Assembly (NCBI GenBank): GCA_019637975.1
Contig: JAHBUR010000028.1
Location: 1-50,688, forward strand
DNA length: 50,688 bases
From: Bacteroidota bacterium
GTDB taxonomy: Bacteria > Bacteroidota > Ignavibacteria > UBA10030 > UBA6906
Direction: 5' to 3'
In this document: positions 18,532 through 27,679 of the stretch, piece after piece
Numbering within the stretch: position 1 is the stretch's first letter
Layout of the letters: every line of letters begins with the position of its first letter
Made by a program: the position numbers and the translations under genes
The notes under the pieces: generated by a model
Databases searched by the model: none
Told to the model about the DNA's origin: nothing
The model's input: the letters and a program-made list of their open reading frames with translations, nothing else

Positions 18532-19893
18532 CTACACAACCCCCTGATCCATCATCGCATCTGCGACCTTGAGGAAGCCGCCGATGTTCGCGCCGTTCAC
18601 GTAGTTGCCCGGCGTGCCGAACCGTTCGGCGACGATGACACACGTTGTGTGTATCTCCGTCATGATCATCCTCAGGCGGTTGTCAACTTCCTCACGCGTC
18701 CAGGGGAGACGCATGCTGTTCTGCGCCATCTCGAGTCCGGAGGTCGCCACGCCGCCGGCGTTTGCCGCCTTGCCGGGTCCGTACAGGATTCCGGCATCGA
18801 GAAACACCTTCACCCCGTCGAGTGTCGTCGGCATGTTTGCCCCCTCGGCAACGCAGTAGATGCCGTTACGCAACAGGTTCTGCGCGTCCTTGCCGTTGAT
18901 CTCGTTTTGTGTCGCACTCGGGAACGCGCAAGTTGCCTTGTGGTCCCACAGCGGATTGGAGTCGGCTTTCGGGTCTATCTCTTTGTACATGGCACCCTTG
19001 TACTTCTCCGCATACTCCTTAATGCGCCCGCGGCGGACATTCTTCAAATCCATAACAAACGCAAGCTTCTCTTTCGTTATTCCCGCTTCATCATAAATGT
19101 AACCATTGGAATCGGAAAGTGTTACCGCTTTGCCGCCGAGTTGGTTGATTTTTTCAACTGTAAATTGCGCAACGTTGCCGCTGCCGGAGACGAGGCACGT
19201 TTTTCCCTCGAGAGTCTGCTTGCGGGTCCCGAGCATTTCGGCCGCAAAGTACACCGCGCCATAGCCCGTTGCTTCGGGGCGTATGAGCGAGCCGCCCCAG
19301 TTCAGACCTTTGCCCGTGAGAACGCCGGTGAATTCGTTTCTCAGTTTCTTGTACATGCCGAACAAGTAGCCGATCTCTCGCCCGCCGACGCCGATGTCAC
19401 CCGCCGGAACGTCGGTGTCGGGTCCGATGTGACGGAACAACTCCGCCATGAATGCCTGGCAAAAGCGCATCACCTTCAAATCGCTTTTTCCTTTCGGATC
19501 GAAATCGGAGCCGCCCTTGCCGCCGCCCATCGGTAGCGTGGTGAGACTGTTCTTGAACACTTGCTCGAAGGCGAGAAACTTGAGAATTCCCTGATTGACG
19601 GACGGATGAAACCGCAATCCCCCTTTATAGGGCCCGATTGAGCTGTTCATTTCGATGCGGTATCCGCGATTGATGTGGGTTTCGCCCTGTTCATCAACCC
19701 ACGGAACACGGAAAGTAATGATGCGTTCGGGTTCGATGATGCGTTCGAGAATTTTCGCCGCCCTGTATTCGGGATGGCGTTCAAGCACGAGCGACAACGA
19801 CTCGGCCACTTCCTGCACCGCTTGGTGGAACTCCGGTTCTGCCGGATTCTTCGCCTTCACCTCAGCCATCAGGTCTTGCACGTAGGTTGACAT
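18532..19893 (-). CDS. gdhA: Glutamate dehydrogenase, hexameric 450-residue type, paralog 2
   Basis: 453 residues, matching the usual length of the NADP-type hexameric enzyme that assimilates ammonia into glutamate. The motifs LPMGGGKGGSDFDPKGKSD and GSGNVAQF (Rossmann) are present, as is PAGDIGVGGREIGYLFG. AAGGAG 7-12 bases before ATG 19893 fixes the start at MSTYVQDLMAEV. Coenzyme preference is not provable by eye. It lies 216 bp downstream of the second ATP-grasp/receiver gene on the same strand. It is closely similar to the gdhA at 36056, so one arose by duplication. Confidence 0.96.
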   Translation of the reverse strand: MSTYVQDLMAEVKAKNPAEPEFHQAVQEVAESLSLVLERHPEYRAAKILERIIEPERIITFRVPWVDEQGETHINRGYRIEMNSSIGPYKGGLRFHPSVNQGILKFLAFEQVFKNSLTTLPMGGGKGGSDFDPKGKSDLKVMRFCQAFMAELFRHIGPDTDVPAGDIGVGGREIGYLFGMYKKLRNEFTGVLTGKGLNWGGSLIRPEATGYGAVYFAAEMLGTRKQTLEGKTCLVSGSGNVAQFTVEKINQLGGKAVTLSDSNGYIYDEAGITKEKLAFVMDLKNVRRGRIKEYAEKYKGAMYKEIDPKADSNPLWDHKATCAFPSATQNEINGKDAQNLLRNGIYCVAEGANMPTTLDGVKVFLDAGILYGPGKAANAGGVATSGLEMAQNSMRLPWTREEVDNRLRMIMTEIHTTCVIVAERFGTPGNYVNGANIGGFLKVADAMMDQGVV

Positions 19894-20109
19894 ACTGTCT
19901 CCTTCTGGTGATGTTGTGTGTGATTGTTGATTCAATAAGCGCCACACAGGATTGCTTCGGCGAGTGTGGTGTGTGTTGGTGAGAACTCTCCAAGTGTCCC
20001 CTTCTCGTTCAACATCACACAAAGTGAGTTCTCAATACTTTTGCGGAACGTTCCGCTCTCGTCAGGAGAGGGAGGAGGGGTGGGTTTCTATGTGAAAGAA
20101 CGAGCCGGA

Positions 20110-23091
20110 CTATGTGCCCGGCTTGAGAATGACGCCGATGTTCTTGTGCCCGTTGATCTTCACGGTTATCGGATTTACAAAACGCAAATGCCTTGTGAAG
20201 TCAAGCTCTTCTATAGCGGGCTGTTGCGCCAACCACTCCCAATCAATGAAGCCCTGGTGATTGGCGGAGTTGACAGTGAAATAGCCGACACGAAACGATG
20301 TAATGTTCTGGAAAAAATGCGAACCCTGCGAGGGCGTAACGCTGAAGTCTTTGAAGCCCGACTCGACAATGGCCGCCGCACCCGAAATCTGATCCCACGT
20401 GACGGGAATGCCGAGCCAATGGTCGAGGCTTCCCCAGCGCCCGACGCCGATGAGTACATACGGCCTTTTCTGTTCAAGCAATTTCGTATTAAGTTGACTG
20501 ACTTCCTGGGCGACGCTGATGCTTTTGCCGCGTTCAAACTTCTCGATATCCACCACAATGACATCGTAGATGTCACGTATCGCTCCGTTGCCCAGCACCT
20601 GCTCGCTCTGGCAGATCAAATCGTTGGTGCTGACGGTATCTATTCGCAATTCTTCAGATTCGGCACTGAGCACAAGAGGCCTGATTTGCAGAAACGCAAA
20701 CTCGTTCGGTTCATGTGTTGTGACATTCATGTTGACGGCGAATTCGATTTCCACATGCGTTCCCATTCCCCACGTTCCCATATCGAGAACGAGATCGAGA
20801 ATATCGGCAAGCGGAAAGAGCTTGTGCTTCAGAATCGGGGCAAACGTCACGACACGCCTGCCCGGACGCGAGATGCCGTCGTACACTGAATCGTTTTCGG
20901 AGGAATAGGTTGACGCGACATAAAAGAGGGTCTCATCGACTTCAGCCGTCTTCACATCGTACAATTGAACAAACTCGTCGGGGGTATGGCCGTTCGATCT
21001 GTTGAGGCTTTCCTCAAGATTCAACGCATAAAACTGCTGCTGGGCGTTCTTGAGTGTCTCCTTTGCGGAGAAAAACTGCAGCATGTGTCGCGGATACTTC
21101 GGACAAAAACGAACCGTATTGCCGCCATCCACCACAATCTTTCCCAATCCCAACCCCACAAGCACGATGCCGTCGGTCGGTTTTTGGGGAGGAACGGGGT
21201 AGAAGTTGTACGATTTTGCGACTCCGGCGAACTCGGGATAGTAGCGCCCGTTGCGCGGCGAACCGACCATCTTCTGGATGATCACGGCCATCTTCTCTTC
21301 TTCAAGCCTGTACGCGGTTGCTTTCATGTAATCCCGCGCATGTTTCGAAAACGTCGAAGCATAGACAAGCTTGATCGCCTGCAGCAATTCGGCGAGCCTG
21401 ACATCAATGCTCGGGTTGTTGTTTGCGATCATGTATGTCTGATATACACCGGCAAACGGCTGGTACTGTGAATCCTCCAGCAGGCTTGACGAACGGACAG
21501 CGAGGGGAGTGTGGGTGATTTCGAGAAACTCACGGAGCTTCTGGACAATATCGGAAGGGAAGTGATGGGCACCGGAAAAACGATGCAGAAGTTCATGATC
21601 CTCAATGCTGCTGTGGGCGAATCCTTCCAGAGTATTGTCTTCAAGAAACCGGTCAAACACATCCGTGGCAATGACCACCGCCGAAGGCACGTGGATCTCG
21701 ACGCCGGGAAACTTGTCTCTGATGTTGTAGTTATTGATAAGCGTGTTGATAAATCCCAACCCGCGTGCCTTGCCGCCGAGTGAGCCGCTGCCGATTCGTG
21801 CAAAACTGTTCTGCGGGTCGAAAGTGTCCTTGCTGAATTCGGTGATCACGCCCCGCTGCCTGATCTCGCGGTATTTCTGCAGTGAGCTGATCAGCAGTTC
21901 CCGCAAACCCTGAACCGATTCAAAATCATCCACCTTCTGGGGCCGGAGCTGTTGGGCAAGCCAGAATTCCGTTCGTGCCTTCAGCCAGTTGGAAAAATGG
22001 TTGCGCCGGGCATGGTACACGATGCTCTCGTCGGGAACCACCCGGAGTTGTTCCTCCAACGTGCGCAGGTTGTTCGCACGGCCCACCTCGGCCCCGTCAT
22101 TCAACTTGAACACAAAATCACCGAAACCGAAGTGGTTGAGCATGTACTCGCTCAGGTCATGCAGAAGAGTGGGGGAACCTTTCAAGAGAAACGAAGCGCC
22201 TATTTCCTGCGCGCGTTGGGCATTTTCCGCATTGCTTGATTGGAGAAGAATCGGAATGTCGTCGTGGCGTTCCTTTACCAATCTCGCGAATTCAATCCCC
22301 GCATCCGTTTCCTTGATTCCCCCCTTGACGAAATTCACGTCCGAAATGATACCGAGGATAAAATCTTCATACTGCTCGTAGTACGCCTTCGCCTCCTCGA
22401 ACGTGGTACAGAGCAGAATTTTCGGGCGGGCCCGCATGCGCAGGAACCGGTGCGTGATGTTCACCCCTTCGGTGATGAGCCGTTGCGATTGCTTGAGGAT
22501 TTCCGTGTAGATGAGCGGGAGATAGACGGAATAGAACTGCACGCTGTCTTCCACGAGGATGATGGATTGCACGCCGACTGTACGCGTGTCGTTCTCGACA
22601 TTCTCCTTGTCTTCGAGGTATTTGATGATACCGATAAGAAGATGGTAATCCCCCTGCCAGATAAAAATCTTGTCGAATATCGAAATGTCGTGATTGGTAA
22701 CGAGTTCTTTCCGCTCCCTGTTGTCGTAAGCGAGCAACACAATGGGAATGGTGATGCCGGCTTCCCGTGCCTCCTCAGCAAATCGCGTGACGTGCATATC
22801 CTCGATATGCAGTGTGGTGATGATCAGATCAAATTGTTCACCGCTTTGCAGCAACTCGATGGCTTCACTGCCGCTGCTGATATGCGTGATTTCGGGAGGG
22901 TGGCTGAGGTTGAGCGTCTGAAATTCCGAGCGGATGAGTTCGTACAACCTGCCGTCTTCTTCGAACAGATAGCTGTCGTACAGACTGGAGACGAGCAAAA
23001 TATCCCTGATCTTGAACCGCATCAGTTTTTGGAACGTCTTGACGCGTGTTCCCTGGATATCCTCGATATTGAGGCGATCAATCTTGCTCAT
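20110..23091 (-). CDS. Two receiver-like domains fused to PEP-synthase-type ATP-grasp domain, paralog 2
   Basis: 993 residues, colinear over its whole length with the protein at 13291-16314. The first receiver-like domain again lacks the phosphoacceptor Asp (DLIITTLHIEDM). The second keeps VEDS, IISDVNF and LLKG. The PPDK_N part has GSLGGKARGLGF and LAVRSSSLLEDSQ. It also ends without swivel or PEP-barrel domains. I take the ATG at 23091 (MSKIDRLNIEDIQGTR); the frame extends 16 codons further to a TTG. The gene is followed by gdhA paralog 2, mirroring the order around paralog 1. An inverted repeat (23143-23203) lies in its leader. Confidence 0.88.
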   Translation of the reverse strand: MSKIDRLNIEDIQGTRVKTFQKLMRFKIRDILLVSSLYDSYLFEEDGRLYELIRSEFQTLNLSHPPEITHISSGSEAIELLQSGEQFDLIITTLHIEDMHVTRFAEEAREAGITIPIVLLAYDNRERKELVTNHDISIFDKIFIWQGDYHLLIGIIKYLEDKENVENDTRTVGVQSIILVEDSVQFYSVYLPLIYTEILKQSQRLITEGVNITHRFLRMRARPKILLCTTFEEAKAYYEQYEDFILGIISDVNFVKGGIKETDAGIEFARLVKERHDDIPILLQSSNAENAQRAQEIGASFLLKGSPTLLHDLSEYMLNHFGFGDFVFKLNDGAEVGRANNLRTLEEQLRVVPDESIVYHARRNHFSNWLKARTEFWLAQQLRPQKVDDFESVQGLRELLISSLQKYREIRQRGVITEFSKDTFDPQNSFARIGSGSLGGKARGLGFINTLINNYNIRDKFPGVEIHVPSAVVIATDVFDRFLEDNTLEGFAHSSIEDHELLHRFSGAHHFPSDIVQKLREFLEITHTPLAVRSSSLLEDSQYQPFAGVYQTYMIANNNPSIDVRLAELLQAIKLVYASTFSKHARDYMKATAYRLEEEKMAVIIQKMVGSPRNGRYYPEFAGVAKSYNFYPVPPQKPTDGIVLVGLGLGKIVVDGGNTVRFCPKYPRHMLQFFSAKETLKNAQQQFYALNLEESLNRSNGHTPDEFVQLYDVKTAEVDETLFYVASTYSSENDSVYDGISRPGRRVVTFAPILKHKLFPLADILDLVLDMGTWGMGTHVEIEFAVNMNVTTHEPNEFAFLQIRPLVLSAESEELRIDTVSTNDLICQSEQVLGNGAIRDIYDVIVVDIEKFERGKSISVAQEVSQLNTKLLEQKRPYVLIGVGRWGSLDHWLGIPVTWDQISGAAAIVESGFKDFSVTPSQGSHFFQNITSFRVGYFTVNSANHQGFIDWEWLAQQPAIEELDFTRHLRFVNPITVKINGHKNIGVILKPGT

Positions 23092-23400
23092 GCACTGAAC
23101 TCGATTGTGGTTCGTGGGAGGGTGTTTGTTTGGATGCAAAACAGGCGTATTTCACTGTCTGGACACCTCATCCCTATTGTAAAGTACAGTGAAGAATACG
23201 CCTATGGAAAGTTAGCACAATTAGGGGGATTGTGCAACCGGTAAAAAAGGAGCTCACCATCCGGCCACACTTACCGGAATAGCCAATGAAAACAATGGGT
23301 ATTTAGCTCACTCGTTACCGGCAAAAGGCCTTTGTTGGTGCGTGACGTGCGGGTTTATGGCCGGGATCGACACGGTAGGACCTTTACCTACCGATCGATC
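23092..23400. other. Intergenic region upstream of ATP-grasp paralog 2
   Basis: About 310 bp without a convincing gene. It contains an inverted repeat (23143-23203), three scattered copies of TTACCGG or its complement (near 23239, 23270, 23319), and GTAGG-ACCTTT-ACCTAC near 23374. It would be the 5' leader and promoter region of the minus-strand gene at 23091. Confidence 0.45.
23143..23203. promoter_or_regulatory. Inverted repeat in leader of ATP-grasp/receiver gene
   Basis: AGGCGTATTTCACTGT (23143-23158) is nearly the reverse complement of ACAGTGAAGAATACGCCT (23186-23203), with a 27-base loop. It lies 52-112 bp upstream of the start at 23091. It could be an operator or a leader hairpin; no T-run follows it on the minus strand, so it is not a terminator. 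Confidence 0.45.
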
Positions 23401-24246
23401 TTACCGCTTCATTAGCTCAATCACCTGTTGCAACTGACCTTTTTCAAGAAAATCCGAAGGCTGTTCAGCAATGTATGCGCCCACTTCTCTTCCGGCAACT
23501 TGTGCTTTGCCCATTCCCGAACGAGTGTCTGTTCTCAATATCATCACCCGCTCATCGCCTTTGCCGAGCTTCGGCGCACCGTAGAACGCGATATCCATCG
23601 ACATGGGGAAGCGGACGACAATCTCGGCGCCGTCGGGAATGCCCTTTACACCCTTACTCACCTTCACGATTGCGTCGTGCCATTCGGGGTCATGTTCGGT
23701 GATGCGCTTTTGCGTTTCCGGCGGAGATGGCTGAATGCTTGTGACTTTGCCCAGCGCTACGATGTCGGCACTGTCGATGCGGGCTCGAAATTGTGCCTCC
23801 ATCATCGCCTTGCGGGATGCAAAAAACTGCTTGCGCAGATCATCCTGTGCCGCCGGTGACATCGTTGCAGGAAGAGGCGTATGCCCGATTTCACGAAGGG
23901 CAACTCCTTGTCCCAATATCCAACCGTCGGTGTAGAAGAGTGACCGCGTACCCGGCGCCAGACTTGCTTTCAACTCCAGCGTGATTTCTTCTCCTTCCTT
24001 GATGGAGATTGCCGAAGGCTGTTGCAGAATCTGATCGACCTTCACAACGCTCGTGGTATTCGAGACAGGAACCTCGGCAAAGCTTGCCGCCCCCGTTTGT
24101 GAAATCGTTCCGACAAACACAACACTCGACTTCTTCATCATCTCCTGATCAATCGGCTGCGAGGAAGAGATGTTTTGGACCAGAACGAGCAAGGTCCCGG
24201 CGAATAGTGCTGAAAGATGTATTCTATACTGAGAGTTCTTCTTCAT
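23401..24246 (-). CDS. Secreted protein with two similar halves, unknown function
   Basis: 281 residues with a signal peptide (MKKNSQYRIHLSALFAGTLLVLVQNISSSQ). Two segments look related: SSVVFVGTISQTG...VVKVDQILQQP (about 40-78) and ADIVALGKVTSIQP...DAIVKVSKGVKG (about 165-205). Both have the pattern of a secreted OB-like/netrin-like module in which a stretch of strands is followed by a hydrophobic VxVxxxLxG strand. No catalytic motif. It sits 12 bp downstream of the propeller lipoprotein gene on the same strand, so the pair is probably one operon. Confidence 0.65.
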   Translation of the reverse strand: MKKNSQYRIHLSALFAGTLLVLVQNISSSQPIDQEMMKKSSVVFVGTISQTGAASFAEVPVSNTTSVVKVDQILQQPSAISIKEGEEITLELKASLAPGTRSLFYTDGWILGQGVALREIGHTPLPATMSPAAQDDLRKQFFASRKAMMEAQFRARIDSADIVALGKVTSIQPSPPETQKRITEHDPEWHDAIVKVSKGVKGIPDGAEIVVRFPMSMDIAFYGAPKLGKGDERVMILRTDTRSGMGKAQVAGREVGAYIAEQPSDFLEKGQLQQVIELMKR

Positions 24247-24258
24247 CTCTTTTCCTCC

Positions 24259-25719
24259 TTACCTGACGGGTACACTGAAATAAAAGGGATCGATGGACAC
24301 GCGGACAGTGCCGCCGCCGTTGTCCAGCAGTCTCTTGTTTGCGAAATCCACATTTCGCTGGTACGTGACGCCGTTCGGGAAATTGTCACGGTCGGGAAAG
24401 TTGTTGGCGGAGAACACGCCGCGGAACTCATTGCCGACCGCAACGAGAAAGTTGTAGTCGCCGATGTAGGGGAGAAACACCGGGTTCGGATCGTCGGCAG
24501 GAACATTGGCAAGCAGAATATTGTCGAACGTCGCAAAGCCGTCGGTTGATTGTTCAAGCCGGGTTTCCCATCTGCCGTTGCAAGGCGGCACAAGGGTTGC
24601 GGTTGTCACGTGTTGATAGAGGAACCCTGCGGTACCGTTGTCCGCAACGGCGACAGATGTGCATGTCGCGTTTCCTACAGTGCGCAAATCACCGGACCAG
24701 GTTTGTCCGCGATCGGTTGAGCGGCGAACGTGAAGAGTATAGGTGCTGTTCTGCCCGTCGGCCCATGCAACATAGACAACATTGCTGTTTGTCCGTTGCA
24801 CGGCAATCGAAAGCGTCGAGCCGATGCGCTCGTTGCCGAGTGTCGGGGAGTTCGACCACGGTATGCGGATTCCCGACACAACAATGCGGCCGGGGAGATT
24901 ATCCGACGGATCAGTCAAGTCTTGAAACGGTGTCGCCCCGGTTCCGCCGTTATCGTCACGCACCACGACAATATCGCCGAATGCCGTGCTGCTGATGAAC
25001 GAGCGCCACCCGAAATAGGCAACGTACACGGTGCCATCGTTAGCCACGGCAGGCCGGATCGAGGGCCCGTTCTGTCCTGCGCTGCCCGTGCTGCGCGGTT
25101 CGATGCGAACGGCACGAAACGTCGCCCCGCCGTCAAGCGAAACATCAACTGTTGCCGTTTTTCCGTCCGTCACGTTGAAGTCATTGTTGCCGACATAGAT
25201 GCGTTCGGAGTTGGCGACGGTTGCCGCCTGAATAAACGGCTGGTCGATCTGCGAACGTGAACGTAAGAGTGAGAGTGTTGAGCCGCCTGCAAAGTCATTC
25301 GAGGTCAGGACGTTCATCAAAAGGCTTCCCGGCACTTTCAGGATGCCGCTGTACAGGCGCAACGGTGAATGCGTTCCGGCGACCGTGATATCGCTTGTTC
25401 CGAATTCTCCGAAGCTCGGTACGGTGAAATTCAGAAACCACGAATCGCCGTTGTTCGTGCTGACATACACCGGCGCGTTGCCGCTTGTCCCGAACGGATT
25501 CGGCGTGAATGCCGTCCCCACCATCCGGGCAGGATTCGAGAAATCCACGGCAAGAAACGGCTCGCTATCCTGGCGGGTTTCGCTGCTGAATGCCGCAGGA
25601 ACCATGTTGACGAGCTTCACGCCGCTAAAGGGAGTGTGTGCAGGAGGCGGACAACTGCTGCAGGCGGCGAAGAATACGGCGAGCAAAGCAACGAGGGATG
25701 CAGAGATGACTCTCTTCAT
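24259..25719 (-). CDS. Sialidase-fold (BNR repeat) lipoprotein, unknown function
   Basis: 486 residues. The N-terminus MKRVISASLVALLAVFFAAC has a lipobox (FAAC), so a lipoprotein is likely. The rest carries BNR/Asp-box motifs (STNNGDSWF, SLDGGATFR, STDRGQTWS, STDGFATF), which mark a six-bladed sialidase-like propeller. The catalytic Arg triad and Tyr/Glu of true sialidases cannot be assigned by eye, so enzyme activity is not claimed. Upstream on the minus strand it is preceded by the REP-rich region at 25803, with about 80 bp between. Confidence 0.75.
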   Translation of the reverse strand: MKRVISASLVALLAVFFAACSSCPPPAHTPFSGVKLVNMVPAAFSSETRQDSEPFLAVDFSNPARMVGTAFTPNPFGTSGNAPVYVSTNNGDSWFLNFTVPSFGEFGTSDITVAGTHSPLRLYSGILKVPGSLLMNVLTSNDFAGGSTLSLLRSRSQIDQPFIQAATVANSERIYVGNNDFNVTDGKTATVDVSLDGGATFRAVRIEPRSTGSAGQNGPSIRPAVANDGTVYVAYFGWRSFISSTAFGDIVVVRDDNGGTGATPFQDLTDPSDNLPGRIVVSGIRIPWSNSPTLGNERIGSTLSIAVQRTNSNVVYVAWADGQNSTYTLHVRRSTDRGQTWSGDLRTVGNATCTSVAVADNGTAGFLYQHVTTATLVPPCNGRWETRLEQSTDGFATFDNILLANVPADDPNPVFLPYIGDYNFLVAVGNEFRGVFSANNFPDRDNFPNGVTYQRNVDFANKRLLDNGGGTVRVSIDPFYFSVPVR

Positions 25720-25802
25720 GGAACCTCCTTGTTGGTGAAGTGAGTGGACGGGGTATCATAAGGATTTTTGGTGAGAAAGTCGCAAGCGGAATTTGTTCAG
25801 GA

Positions 25803-26100
25803 TATATCCAACCCCTTCAGGGTTGCGGATTGTTGTGCCGTTGTTTTTAACCGGGGACTTCGTCCCCCGGCTATAATATCCGACCCCCTTGGGGTCATAT
25901 CGACCACATGTAGAACGATTCTCTGAATCGTTCCTTTCTGCTCGATCCCCGAGGGGTCAGCTACTGTCGCTTGCAGATCGATTCTCCGAATCGTTCCCAT
26001 GCAACCTGACCCCGAAGGGGTCAGATACTACAGGCAGGGGCGAAGCCCCTGCAAAAGATGATAAGGTGGATGCACTCACCCTGAAGGGGTGAGATACCAA
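25803..26100. repeat. Composite REP-like element, copy A
   Basis: Array of short palindromes: AACCCCTTCAGGGTT, CCGGGGACTTCGTCCCCCGG, GACCCCCTTGGGGTC, AACGATTC...GAATCGTT (twice), GACCCCGAAGGGGTC, GGCAGGGGCGAAGCCCCTGC, CACCCTGAAGGGGTG. The same order recurs in copies B and C. This copy has an extra ~70 bp with a second AACGATTC-like pair. It is probably mobilised by the neighbouring transposase. Confidence 0.85.
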
Positions 26101-26130
26101 ACGCCGCACAAGACCATGCGCGGCGCAACA

Positions 26131-26355
26131 ACATATCCAACCCCTTCAGGGTTGCGGATTGTTGTGTGGTGTTTGTTACCGGGGACTTCGTCCCCGGCTA
26201 TAATATCCGACCCCGTCGGGGTCGGTGTAGAACAATTCGCCGAATCGTTCGCATTAGCATGACCCCAAAGGGGTCAGATATTACAGGCAGGGGCGAAGCC
26301 CCTGCAAAAGGTCACAAAGGTAATTCCTTCACCCTGAAGGGGTGAGATTGTCATG
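26131..26355. repeat. Composite REP-like element, copy B
   Basis: Same palindrome order as copies A and C, starting ATATCCAACCCCTTCAGGG and ending CACCCTGAAGGGGTGAGAT. It reaches the stop codon of the transposase gene. Confidence 0.85.
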
Positions 26356-26811
26356 TCAATCCCATACATACCGCTCATCAAATTCCATCTCATATTCTCT
26401 CAACAATGCACGGTACTCATCTTGAAAAGTTGTTCGGCGATGATGTTCCTCTTGATTGCGTATGTAGTCAACAATGTGATTGATTTCTCCGCGACCGACA
26501 GAAAAAACGCCGTAGCCGTTTTGCCACGAGAACTTCCGCAACGTTGTTTTTTTCGTCTTTGCCCATTTGGATGATTGAACCTTGAGTTCCTGGATCAGGT
26601 TCGCAAGTGCCATTGTCCGGGAAAGTGAGCAGAGTAAGTGTACGTGATCGGCCACGCCTCCAATACACAGGACTGCGCAGCCACACGCTTTGGAAGTTCC
26701 TCCGAGGTATGCATGCAGTTCCGACCGAAAGTCCTTGTCGCCGAGGAACGGATATCGATCTTTCGTGGAAAACACGATGTGAACAAGTACATTGGCAAGC
26801 GATTGAGGCAT
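26356..26811 (-). CDS. REP-associated tyrosine transposase (RAYT, IS200/IS605 TnpA-like)
   Basis: 151-residue Y1/HUH single-strand DNA transposase. The HUH metal-binding motif is in ADHVHLL (about residues 58-64), and the catalytic Tyr is in NHIVDYIRNQEEHHRR (about 119-134). The opening MPQSLANVLVHIVFSTKDR is the usual first strand of this family, which fixes the start at ATG 26811. RAYTs act on the REP palindromes around their own gene; here copies B and C of the composite repeat abut it on both sides and copy A is just beyond. It looks intact, so the repeats could be mobile now or recently. Confidence 0.93.
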   Translation of the reverse strand: MPQSLANVLVHIVFSTKDRYPFLGDKDFRSELHAYLGGTSKACGCAVLCIGGVADHVHLLCSLSRTMALANLIQELKVQSSKWAKTKKTTLRKFSWQNGYGVFSVGRGEINHIVDYIRNQEEHHRRTTFQDEYRALLREYEMEFDERYVWD

Positions 26812-26832
26812 GTCGAATCTCCAGTAGGTTCG

Positions 26833-27058
26833 TGTATCCAACCCCTTCAGGGTTGCAGATGGTTGTGTGGTGTTTGTTACCGGGGACTTCGTCCCCGGCT
26901 ATAATATCTGACCCCGTTGGGGTCATATCGACCACATGTAGAACGATTCAATGAATCGTTCTGACCCCAAAGGGGTCAGATACTATAGGCAGGGGCGAAG
27001 CCCCTGCAAAAGATCACAAGATGGATCCCTTCACCCTGAAGGGGTGAGATACCAAACG
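26833..27058. repeat. Composite REP-like element, copy C
   Basis: Same series of palindromes as copies A and B, beginning GTATCCAACCCCTTCAGGG and ending in CACCCTGAAGGGGTGAGATACC. It lies just downstream of the cas9 stop codon and just upstream of the transposase start, so it would be in the 3' end of the cas9 transcript. Confidence 0.85.
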
Positions 27059-27061
27059 CCC

Positions 27062-27679
27062 TTACAAAACCCCGCCCGGCACAACCCCTTTACGAAACTG
27101 CGCAACTTGCGCATCCGCGAACGGCTTCGAAAACAACGACGCCTCTTCCGCATACGCCCTGAACAAATGCAAAATGTAATGCATCCGCTGGCGTAAATCC
27201 GCCCAATCCCTCGCGCCGCAATCGCTGGTTCCCGCCGGACACGTCTCATACTCGCGAAGAAAACCGGCAAGAACCGGATGCGGCGTTCCGGCGAACACAG
27301 GCGGCACGGGCGCATCAAGATTCTTCCCGAGCGCCAACACAACATCCGGCAACCTCAACACCATCATCGCCTCGGTGACAATCTCGCGTGTAATCTTCAC
27401 CGCGGCATTTCTAATCCGTGCCGCCAACCACCCGATTGCCGCGGCTGAAGGCTTACGGATCCACTCGTACCACCGCTCGGCACCCGGAATCAACTTGTGC
27501 AACACACGACCGCCAAGATCCTCCGCCGTCACCAACGGTGCATCGATTGCTTCGGCGATTTGCGGCTGCAAACGCGTCTGTTCGTGCAGCCCGATTTTCA
27601 GATTCGCCAGAAGCATCCACGCAGCCCGGGCGGCGGGATCGCTCTCGTACCTCTGCCAAGGTATTAGGCGAGGATCCAT
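27062..27679 (-). other. C-terminal domain of Cas9 that may also be translated alone
   Basis: The last 205 codons of the cas9 frame encode MDPRLIPWQRYESD..., with LLANLKIGLHEQTRLQPQIA near the start and DWADLRQRMHYILHLFRAY and LFSKPF near the end. This is helical, Trp-rich and unlike any Cas9 C-terminus I know. From memory it resembles the C-terminal half of a stand-alone uncharacterised family of ~400-residue bacterial proteins; unverified. The in-frame ATG at 27679 is preceded by AGGAGGAG at 6-13 bases, so an independent product is possible. Two rows counted by hand here are 58-60% GC against 38-42% in two rows of cas9 proper. Confidence 0.6.

Noticed and set aside
20110-23091. A true PEP synthase or pyruvate phosphate dikinase
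   Set aside because: The PPDK_N domain is present but the His swivel and PEP-binding barrel are missing, and two receiver domains are added.
24259-25719. Active sialidase
   Set aside because: Asp-boxes show only the propeller fold; I could not place the Arg triad or catalytic Tyr/Glu.
25803-27058. Regular palindromes that might be a CRISPR array
   Set aside because: Units differ in sequence and spacing, the whole set repeats as a block of more than 200 bp, and a Y1 transposase gene lies in the middle. None matches the tracrRNA anti-repeat.
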